From NCBI GenBank assembly GCA_036501825.1, contig DASXZP010000027.1, forward strand, positions 265,244-329,243: a stretch of DNA of 64,000 bases, read 5' to 3'. The notes under the pieces were generated by a model that saw only the letters and a list, made by a program, of their open reading frames with translations, was not told the origin of the DNA and searched no databases. Position 1 is the first letter of the stretch; every line of letters begins with the position of its first letter. A program made the position numbers and the translations under genes. The stretch comes from JAFECT01 sp036501825 (lineage in GTDB: Bacteria; Pseudomonadota; Alphaproteobacteria; Caulobacterales; Caulobacteraceae). Shown here in pieces: positions 19,301 to 25,116 of the stretch.

Positions 19301-20099
19301 CCTGGCCCGCGGTGGTCGAGGCCCCGTTCTTCATCACCAGGTCGCCGCCGCTCGCCGAGGTGGCGGACAGGTCGAACAGGTCGAGGTCCGTGGCGCGCAG
19401 CGGATCGGGCGGGTTGGAGCCGAACCGGACGGTGAAGTTATTCGCCGTCGCAAACACCGCCTTGGTGTCGGTGGCGAACGACCCCGTGCCGGTGACCGTG
19501 CCGTAGTCGTAGATGCTGCCCGAGATGAAGACGGCCGAACCGTCGTGCACGGTGATGTTGGCGCCCGCGTCGATCCGGATCTCCGGCGTCCCGTTGCCGC
19601 TGAAGGTGAAGGAGACCGGATCGGTGTCCGGCGCGTCCAGGAAGGCGGACGTGTTCCCAGAGAGGTCCGAGGTGGTGGCAAGCAGGCCGCCCACGTTCAC
19701 GTGCGCGCTGGGGCCGAACACAATGCCGTTGGGATTGATGATCCAGACGTTGCCGCCCACCGACCCGCCCACCAGCGAGGTGATGTAGCCGTTGATGTAG
19801 CTGCCGGAGCCGAAGAGCTGACGGTTGACGACGATGGCGTCCTTGTCCGGCTCGTTGAAGGTCACCGTCTCGCCGGAGGCGACCGAGAAGCTGGTCCAGT
19901 CGATCAGGGTCCGGTGTGCGGTCGTGGTGACGACGGTGCCGGTCGGGGAGGGGTTGGTAATGGTGACCGTCCCGCCGCTCGTGCCGGTGATCGTCCCGCC
20001 GGTGGGCAGCGCCGAGGTCTGCGTCGCCCAGGAGAAGACGCCGAGCGCGGCGCTCGCGAACAGCGACGCGCGCAGGCCGTATCGGTTGCGCTTGCTCAT
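13344..20099 (-). CDS. Giant TpsA exoprotein with two tandem filamentous-hemagglutinin modules
   Basis: ATG 20099 overlaps the TpsB stop (ATGA) and gives a signal peptide (LRASLFASAALGVFSWATQTSA) followed at once by a TPS secretion domain. The open frame up to 20300 runs through tpsB and is ignored. The 2251 residues fall into two homologous modules. Module 1 (about 32-900) starts with GGTITGTSGGTVTITN and GGNVWIINPNGIVFG; module 2 (about 905-2135) starts with GGSVTGTSGGNVTLTY and GGNVWIINPNGVLFG. Both continue into beta-helix repeats of the GNI/TTG type and both end in RFNGC-(x6)-CxP. Module 2 has a longer repeat array. A charged tail (RDDGDDSANGDSGANKDD) closes the protein. It is presumably secreted to the surface as an adhesin. 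Confidence 0.92.
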   Translation of the reverse strand: MSKRNRYGLRASLFASAALGVFSWATQTSALPTGGTITGTSGGTVTITNPSPTGTVVTTTAHRTLIDWTSFSVASGETVTFNEPDKDAIVVNRQLFGSGSYINGYITSLVGGSVGGNVWIINPNGIVFGPSAHVNVGGLLATTSDLSGNTSAFLDAPDTDPVSFTFSGNGTPEIRIDAGANITVHDGSAVFISGSIYDYGTVTGTGSFATDTKAVFATANNFTVRFGSNPPDPLRATDLDLFDLSATSASGGDLVMKNGASTTAGQVILDNFADLATLAPGTYSNTEVEGAMIDATGNRGDGFDLMIMTGDIANGAPVGGVTSDKTIVTIAPPGGNVSFPTTIESSGGLYVVGDEVLVNNQTGAYATFSVAGHSDLIGHVAVDLTDIGALDTDVAGGSVTIDQKTGALTLGAVSGSDVTIDGFYGVTIGTIAATGNVSLDVSGGLAVGNISAYSLYVGTYGDSTIGNISSTGRIVVIEESGRGNVSIGNVNAAGEFYFTDTLSTVDAGNVTVGSVTAGQNIIIHDSAGSVTTGALSSPSYVYLLSYGTMTIGGATTPVLNARAGYTGNGSGAVYAADIDVTGAITVEDASFIAGGTFRNTAAITAAANGYGFGYTPAGEIVIVANDVDIQASIGVTDVGNGTGRLYVESSNNLGMNVGDNLSNPVGFQMSGAEFAFLQADHVTLEDVSQYGAGIRIGDLTINAAKTPNVEVGEKYGYKYSTISIEGTVQGIGAPSFMVGGPYQEAQKPGTVIVSGALGTAANPMGYVYLGANSKVVLGSQAYLQEWENDTNPGVFQPGLGGVATGHEWISAGNVVLALGYASTGPIIEQNTSATGDGIHITGSLTIEGEPYTVNLFGQLPDGAGGELYGTAAAGSPELFANPGPAQSQWRFNGCQFGGGNCQPLVGSSSYGLPYGGSVTGTSGGNVTLTYTGPTLTVYSSAHRVIIDWQSFSIAAGDTVTFVEPDKNAIVVNRQLGGGESDIYGVITSLVNGSIGGNVWIINPNGVLFGSGAQINVGGFLASTSNLTSDTTFLTEGDDAPITFAAEPTTFAAVGNTTGGITLDAGSNITVHDGTAAFIGSSIVDYGAVTGAGSFQTDTKAVFATAQNFTLRFNSNPPDPLRATDLDLVDLSATTGGGDITLGAGSTTTAGQVIVDNFAFLSGLSPNNYGSTNIAGAVIDATGDRGDGFDLMILSGNVTGGAPIGGLASDQTIVNIGPDSGSTPSTTLTSAGGLYIGGDYVRVNVTAGAEAAFDVAGSTTIVGHKGVNLNNIADPGNVYGGYVHIWEDEAALVVGNITASSNVIVHEYQGATIDNVTAGGFVNLFTGEVDLSVGNIHAGSLYVNAFGNVTLGNIVSTGGRGVSVFDGGAELKIGNITAAYTVGVYHAKYAAGNVTIGAIDAGQNVYVTDLVGRVATGDVTAGGLVRIGAAGVSSGNITASTAYITSTQSILTGDITTSSAGPDGGSSIEITAHYGSVTTGNLSGVSIAIDGAQYIETGDLTTTGGIGIVALNMADVHLGNVSAGGSLFISSGHTYLEEPYVGTGAVTVGNIEAAGGVNIGSEGSVTTNAIDASAVSIQAGTGTGSSIDVNGDITAAGVVRLQAGGAITTGAIDPSNVYITSTYGSVTTGAITSAGGVTVNAYDNIATGAVTAGGGVYMDAAHGGVTTGNIDAGSATINANAYVGLGNVTTTGATYVANHGAGEIVVGDIHAGSVRIEDGLPDALNYPNSTVTIGNVSSAGSVFISSGGDISTAYVDAGGSVRLVSARGSISAGPITTPSYAYILAFGPSITLGGLTALDAFVQAGKSPFATAPSGLPPSDLTITGPVNVQGGVFTASGTFHDLAPITVTASAGGALPLGFARGRIEIAANDVDIEAPIAVIDAGGTGTISLISTNPAGLDLGDNLSNPAGFEVSGAEFSRLEADNVHFVELSQTAGVRIGDLTIDASKTPSVGIYAGDALTARYGVAPSQTISIEGTVEGIGNPTFVVGGGSYTPAHIVVSGSLGTADDPLGVVSLNAGSSIVIGSQAFANEVANGTATYAWSEGLGGVEDGHSFVTAGDVVLASGGVIVGQDTSPIGGGMTVIGSLTIEGGPMAVNLFGALAGVQGELFGAAAASSPELFVIGATNGPYRFNGCLFGSAACEPTVNTPVTSFAPPLYAPTAGVYSGASPVTIVINNGADFGPAPTQSAFGPIVVAPSALPLGGDRDDGDDSANGDSGANKDDQHSNRLKKKGQKSTVSGMGNEDHWPEGKQ

Positions 20100-21817
20100 G
20101 GCTTGCTCCCTCTGCGGGTAAACAGGTCCGCCGTGCGGCGAAGCGGGTTGTCGAGGTTGAGGTCGAGCGAGAACAGCACGCGGCTGCCGTAGTCGCGCCG
20201 TCCCGCGCCGCCGGAGCCCAGGGTCTCGGCGTAGCTCAGATTGAAGGCGAAGCGCCGGCCGGCGGCGAACTTCAGGCCGCCGCCCACATCGGTCGCCCAT
20301 CCGCCGGGATGAGGCCCGAAGGCGATTACCGGGGTGATGTGCGCGGCGTCGGTGAAACCGTAGGGCTGGATGACGAGGCCGTGGCCGGGGCTGAACCGCG
20401 GCGCCTGAACCTGCAGGGTCATCGCGACGCCCCGGTCGCCGGCGATGGCGGCGGGATCGAACGCCGGGCCGCCGTTGAGCGAGCCGAACGTCATCTGCTC
20501 GAAGGACAGCAGCGATCGGTCGGTGTACTGCCCGCGTACCGAGGCGGCGACGCCGAACCGTCCGAAGGTGTGGCTGTAGTCGGCCTCGGCGCGCCAGACG
20601 AGCGCCTGCGGATCGGCGTCCGCCACGCTGATCATCGGCGAGCCCGGCTGCGAGGCGCCCAGGCCGCTCAGCCCCTTGCGCACCTCGAGCGAGCCGTTCA
20701 GCAGCCCGCCGAAAGCCAGTTGCTGCGCCTCGCCGCGCAGGCTCACGACCCGCAGCCGGTCGCGAATGAACGGGAAATCTCCGAAAAGGTCAGTCGACTG
20801 ATCGACGCTCTCGAGCGCCAGCGAGCCGTGGGTGATCAGGCCGTGCCGGACCCAGAGATAGCGGTTCAGCGAGAGCTTGCCGTACTGGGTGTTGGAGACG
20901 AGGTCGAGCGGAGACAGCTCCGCGCGTGGAAGGGCGCGCGACGAGGCGAGGTCGAGGCCGACGTCGGTTCCCGTGAACGGCTCGAGCACGTGGCCCGACG
21001 CCTGCCACGTGATCTGCCCCTGCCCGTCCAGGCTGTGGAAGACGCCGAAGCTGGTGCGCGCGTAGAGCGGCGAGAAGCCGGTGGTGGTCAGCGACGCCAG
21101 CGCGCCGTCGCGGCCCAGCGTGTGCGAGTTGGAGTTGTCGACGTGCAGCTGAGCGATGGACTCCGGCGCCTGCACGACCAGGACAATGTCGAGCTCGTCG
21201 GGATCGCCCCGGCTCTGGCGCACGGTCGGGCGGATGTCGGTGAAGCCGAGCACGCCGGCGTTCAGCAGGCCGCGGCGCACGTCGTTGGCGTTGATCGGCC
21301 GGCCGGGCTTGAGGCCCCGGAACGCACGGCGCAGGGCGCGCGCCTCACGCGGGTCGTCGACGGCGGATTCGAGGCGGCCCAGCACGCCCTCGTGCACCGA
21401 CACGCTCCACTGGTCGTCGCCCTTGCGGATCACCTCGGCGCGGGCGAACACATAGCCGCGCTCGCGATAGGCGCAGACGATCTGGGCGCCCACGCGGTTG
21501 AGGGCTTCGGGACTGACCGTGCGGCCTTCGATGGGGCGGGTCAGGCGGTCGAACCGGCCGGCCGGGAAGACGGTCACGCCGGTTACGGCGAAGCTCCCGA
21601 CCTTCTCCGAGGCGACCTCGCCGGGCTGCGGCGCGAGCGTTCCCTTGCACCCGGCGTCGCCCATGGGCTGGGCCGCGACCTGCATGGCCGGCGGCAGACG
21701 CAGGATCTCTTCGGGGCTCGGCGCACGAACCGACTGCGCGGTGGCGGGCAGGGCGACGAGGACCCAGCAGCCGAAAAGCCATGCGCCCGGCCGAGCGACC
21801 TTGTTTACCGCCCCCAT
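20096..21817 (-). CDS. TpsB / ShlB-FhaC-type outer-membrane transporter
   Basis: The 573-residue protein has a signal peptide (WVLVALPATAQS), two POTRA domains (about 65-210, including FAVTGVTVFPAGRFDRL, AYRERGYVFARAEV and RRGLLNAGVLGFTDIRPTV) and a 16-stranded barrel-type C-terminal region with the FhaC-typical LHVDNSNSHTLGRDGALASL and QYTDRSLLSFEQMTFG segments. It exports its partner TpsA through the outer membrane. It ends in ATGA overlap with the tpsA start, so the pair is translationally coupled. Upstream, 60 bases separate it from the FecR-like gene. Confidence 0.92.
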   Translation of the reverse strand: MGAVNKVARPGAWLFGCWVLVALPATAQSVRAPSPEEILRLPPAMQVAAQPMGDAGCKGTLAPQPGEVASEKVGSFAVTGVTVFPAGRFDRLTRPIEGRTVSPEALNRVGAQIVCAYRERGYVFARAEVIRKGDDQWSVSVHEGVLGRLESAVDDPREARALRRAFRGLKPGRPINANDVRRGLLNAGVLGFTDIRPTVRQSRGDPDELDIVLVVQAPESIAQLHVDNSNSHTLGRDGALASLTTTGFSPLYARTSFGVFHSLDGQGQITWQASGHVLEPFTGTDVGLDLASSRALPRAELSPLDLVSNTQYGKLSLNRYLWVRHGLITHGSLALESVDQSTDLFGDFPFIRDRLRVVSLRGEAQQLAFGGLLNGSLEVRKGLSGLGASQPGSPMISVADADPQALVWRAEADYSHTFGRFGVAASVRGQYTDRSLLSFEQMTFGSLNGGPAFDPAAIAGDRGVAMTLQVQAPRFSPGHGLVIQPYGFTDAAHITPVIAFGPHPGGWATDVGGGLKFAAGRRFAFNLSYAETLGSGGAGRRDYGSRVLFSLDLNLDNPLRRTADLFTRRGSKP

Positions 21818-21877
21818 GCCGCCCCCCGAAAAACTGAGATTACCCTACATCAGTCGCTCGAGCGGGGCGACTCGTCT

Positions 21878-22753
21878 CTAGTGGCGATCCCCGCAAACGC
21901 CGCGGGTCCCGTCGCGGCAGGCCAGCGCCATATAGAAGGTGTTGCGGTCCAGTCCTTGCGCCGGCGCATGGGCCAGCACCTGTTCGGCTTCGAACACCAG
22001 ATCGGGCTTGTCCCCGATCGAAAGCGCGTCCAGCGCGGCGTCCCATTCCGCCAACGGACCATCGGCGGAAACCTTGGGCGCCGGCAGCGCCGGATCGACG
22101 GTGAAGGCGCCTTCGGCATGCCGTCCGGCCAGATCCTCGACCTTGACGGTCCAGTGACCGGGGTCGAGCCGCGCCGGCACCAACGCGTCGTGCGTCTCGA
22201 TATTCTGTGCACGGACCGGCGCGCCGTCGGGGCCGGTCAAGGTGACGGTGAAGGGCCCCACGCCGCCGAACCAGCGGATGTCCACGTCATGCCAGCCGCC
22301 GCTGAGGCGCGCGCTCCCGCCGCCGAGCGCCGCCGCCTCGAACTCGAACGGCGTGGCGCTGCCGCCGCGGGTGACCATGCTGCGGCCGTAGGTCTGCGCC
22401 TGGGGCGCGAAGGCCGAGACCCGGTCCTGGAAGGCGCGGCCCATCCGGCTCGCGCCGGCGGGCGCCGACAGGGTGTAGGAGCCGGTGGCGTAGGACCGCG
22501 AACTGCCGTCCGCGAACCGGACCGAGATAACGGCGCCTGGGCTGCTCACCTGAACCATGTCGCCGCCGCAGACCAGGGTCGCGGTGACCGGATAGAGCCG
22601 CGCCCCGCCACGCACCACCACGACGCCGCCCTGAGGCCCGCGGACCGATTCCACCACCCCGGCCATGGGCGCGCCGCCCGGACAGGCCGCTTGGGCGGCC
22701 CCCGCGGCGAAGGCCAGTCCAAGAGCCGTCAATACCAAAAGCTCGGTCCGCAT
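21878..22753 (-). CDS. Exported protein with FecR-like domain, unknown function
   Basis: Start ATG 22753 shares one base with the stop of the CHASE2 gene (TGATG). The longer frame to 23161 is a shadow of that gene. The 291-residue product has a signal peptide (LLVLTALGLAFAAGAAQA) and a FecR-like segment near residues 30-105 (VVESVRGPQGGVVVVRGGAR, GAVISVRFADGSSRSYATG). A second beta-rich region (WFGGVGPFTVTLTGPDG, DPGHWTVKVEDLAG) looks Ig-like. It ends in a helical part with two cysteines (ACRDGTRGVCGDR). There are no catalytic motifs. Its position between a membrane CHASE2 protein and the TPS pair suggests a periplasmic link or accessory protein; that is inference. Confidence 0.75.
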   Translation of the reverse strand: MRTELLVLTALGLAFAAGAAQAACPGGAPMAGVVESVRGPQGGVVVVRGGARLYPVTATLVCGGDMVQVSSPGAVISVRFADGSSRSYATGSYTLSAPAGASRMGRAFQDRVSAFAPQAQTYGRSMVTRGGSATPFEFEAAALGGGSARLSGGWHDVDIRWFGGVGPFTVTLTGPDGAPVRAQNIETHDALVPARLDPGHWTVKVEDLAGRHAEGAFTVDPALPAPKVSADGPLAEWDAALDALSIGDKPDLVFEAEQVLAHAPAQGLDRNTFYMALACRDGTRGVCGDRH

Positions 22754-24273
22754 CAGTCGCCCTGTCTCAACTTGCCGCTGCCAATGATCTCGATGGCGTC
22801 GCCCATTAGCACATAGATCGAGGCGCCGATAAAGGGCGTGGACTGCCAGTAGCCCATGCTCAGAAGCCAGGAGCCGATCACGAGGCCTGCGACGTAGAGC
22901 AGCGTCAAGGCGTAGATCTTCGACATCGGGGCCGAGGTCGCGCCCATGGTGATGAAGCGCAACCAGCCGAGGTCGATCCCGTGAGCGCGGGCGTGCAAGA
23001 GGGTAGACAGCCGATAAAAGTAGTGGACGCCGAGGATCATGACGATCAGGCCGGCGATCTGCATCCAAAGGGGCAAGTCGCGGATCGGTCCGGCCAGGAC
23101 GAGGCCGCGGGCGCAGTTGGCCAGCACCAGGTCGCCGTCGACCTCCGAATAGGGCGTCCACTGAAGATCGGGCGAAAGCGGTTGGCGCGCGCCGACGATG
23201 ACGATGGCGCCGCCGCCCACGTCGGGGCCGAGCGCGTTAAACAGGGCGCCGGAGTCCCACATGGTCAGGGCCCGGGCGCCCGGGGCCCAGGGGCCGCGGG
23301 GCAAGGCCGGTGCGACGCCGGCGCTCGCCGGATCATCGAGGTGGTAGTCGATCAGGCCGCCCTGGCTGTCGAACCGGATCGCACCCTTCGGTGTCGGAAG
23401 CTCGAAACCGGCGCCGCTCTCGAACTCGGCCAGCCCTCCGGCGTGGATGCGATTGGACGGATTGCACAGGGGCCGCCGGCCGAGCGCGGCCGCCAGGGCG
23501 GCCTTCGCCGCCGCCGGCGTGGGATACCGGGTCGCCGCGAGTGCGGTCAGGGGAGCCGATCCCAAGGGCTGCACCCGTCCGCCCAGCAGGACGCATTCGT
23601 AGTAGTGCTGGAAGCGCAGGACGCCGTCGCCGAACGACGCCTCCCCATTTGAGGTCGCCCAGGTGATGTCGGGCGATGAGGCGACCAGCGTGTCCCAGGG
23701 CGACGGCGGTGCGGCGGCGCCTGCATCCCCGGGGTTGCGCGGCAGGTGCGAGCGCACCAGCACCAGCAGCGGCGCGTTCGGGTCGGCCTTCCAGGCCTGC
23801 AGGAAATCGGTGAAGCCCTTCAGTTCCTCGGGCGTGCGATCGGCGAGGCGCGCGGTGACATCGATGTCGACCAGCACGACCCGGGCAAACATGCGATTGG
23901 CGGCGCTCGCCGTTTCGGCGATCTCCGCCAGCGGCGTCGCCGCGGGGAGGTCGTCGACGCCCCGCGCGCCGGCCGCCCCGGCCGGATGCGCCTGGTACCA
24001 GGCCACGCGCGCCGCGCCGCCGAAGTTCGCGATCACCACCGGCTGGGCGTCCCCGCCCAGGGTGTTGCGGTGCATCCGCACCACCTGGTCGAACAGGGCC
24101 TGGTCCCAGTTGCTGAGGAAGGTCGATTCCCGCAGCGGCGAGTTCTGCACCGCCAGGGCTGCGAACCCGAGGAACAGAGCGAACAGCACGCGCGCCGAAA
24201 TGTTCTGGCGGCGCAGGCGCCGGAAGAAGTCGTCCCAGAGCTGCGCGGCGTCACGTTCCGATCGGCTCGCCAC
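22753..24273 (-). CDS. CHASE2-domain membrane protein
   Basis: The 506-residue protein has one N-terminal membrane helix (VLFALFLGFAALAVQ), a large extracytoplasmic region (about 45-400) with CHASE2 hallmarks (FLSNWDQALFDQVVRM, PVVIANFGG, ARVVLVDIDVTARLADRTPEE, GGGAIVIVGARQPLSPDLQWTPYSEVDGDLVLANC), and three C-terminal membrane helices. CHASE2 is an extracellular sensory domain usually fused to kinases, cyclases or other outputs. Here no output domain follows the helices. It is the first gene of the coupled cluster. The 129 bases between it and divergent ybbA must hold the cluster promoter, but I see no convincing motif. Confidence 0.82.
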   Translation of the reverse strand: MASRSERDAAQLWDDFFRRLRRQNISARVLFALFLGFAALAVQNSPLRESTFLSNWDQALFDQVVRMHRNTLGGDAQPVVIANFGGAARVAWYQAHPAGAAGARGVDDLPAATPLAEIAETASAANRMFARVVLVDIDVTARLADRTPEELKGFTDFLQAWKADPNAPLLVLVRSHLPRNPGDAGAAAPPSPWDTLVASSPDITWATSNGEASFGDGVLRFQHYYECVLLGGRVQPLGSAPLTALAATRYPTPAAAKAALAAALGRRPLCNPSNRIHAGGLAEFESGAGFELPTPKGAIRFDSQGGLIDYHLDDPASAGVAPALPRGPWAPGARALTMWDSGALFNALGPDVGGGAIVIVGARQPLSPDLQWTPYSEVDGDLVLANCARGLVLAGPIRDLPLWMQIAGLIVMILGVHYFYRLSTLLHARAHGIDLGWLRFITMGATSAPMSKIYALTLLYVAGLVIGSWLLSMGYWQSTPFIGASIYVLMGDAIEIIGSGKLRQGD

Positions 24274-24402
24274 GACACGCCCCCATACTCGGTTCTATGG
24301 TCGCCCAGCTTGGGGGGACGCCGCAAGCCCGGACCGATGAACCCGCCATCAGTCCGTCCTATTTAGCCCTTTGATAAGCGCGCTCAACCATAACGAGGCC
24401 TC

Positions 24403-25116
24403 ATGTTCGACGCTCAACGTCCCGGACCCATCCTGCGGCTGGAGGCGGTGTCGCTGACCCTGCCGTCGGCGGCTGGACCGGTCGAGATCCTGCGTGGCGT
24501 CGATTTCACCCTTGAAGCCGGCGAACGCGTGGCGGTGGTCGGGCCCTCGGGCTCGGGCAAATCGTCCCTGATCGCGGTGGCCGCCGGGCTGGAGCGGCCG
24601 ACCTCGGGGGCCGTGTGGCTGCTGGGCCAGGACCTGGCGGCGCTGGGCGAAGATCGGCGGGCGCGGTTGCGGCGCGGGCGGGTCTCGCTGGTATTCCAGG
24701 CCTTCCATCTGCTGCCCAACATGACGGCGGAGGAGAACGTTTCCGCGCCGCTGGAGATCGCGGGCGACCGCAAGGCCCAGGCGACCGCGCGCGCGTGGCT
24801 CGACCGCGTGGGCCTGCACGCGCGCCTGCGGCACTATCCGCACCAACTGTCCGGCGGCGAGCAGCAGCGCGTGGCTCTGGCGCGGGCGCTGGCGGCGGGT
24901 CCGTCGCTGTTGTTCGCCGATGAGCCCACCGGCAATCTCGACGGCGCCAACGCCCACCAGGTCGCCGACCTGATCTTCGATCTCACCGCCCAGACCAAGG
25001 CGGCCCTGGTGCTGGTCACCCACGACGACGCCCTGGCGCAGCGCGCCGACCGGCGCGTGCGCATGGCCGACGGGCGTATCGAGACTCAGACAGTGACTGG
25101 GCCCGTCCCCGCATGA
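24403..25116 (+). CDS. ybbA: ABC transporter ATP-binding protein, YbbA/LolD type
   Basis: The 237-residue ABC ATPase has Walker A GPSGSGKSS near residue 47, Q-loop VFQAFHLLP, signature LSGGEQQRVALARAL near 148, Walker B LLFADEPTGNLDG and the H-loop VLVTHD. The YbbA/LolD/MacB subfamily drives FtsX-like permeases. The permease gene starts inside its 3' end (ATGA overlap at 25113-25116). The unit probably handles lipids, lipoproteins or envelope stress; the substrate is not known. Confidence 0.92.
   Translation: MFDAQRPGPILRLEAVSLTLPSAAGPVEILRGVDFTLEAGERVAVVGPSGSGKSSLIAVAAGLERPTSGAVWLLGQDLAALGEDRRARLRRGRVSLVFQAFHLLPNMTAEENVSAPLEIAGDRKAQATARAWLDRVGLHARLRHYPHQLSGGEQQRVALARALAAGPSLLFADEPTGNLDGANAHQVADLIFDLTAQTKAALVLVTHDDALAQRADRRVRMADGRIETQTVTGPVPA

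Noticed and set aside
20309..22816. 835-codon open frame opposite tpsB and the FecR-like gene
   Set aside because: It covers two real minus-strand genes and has no start context or domain.
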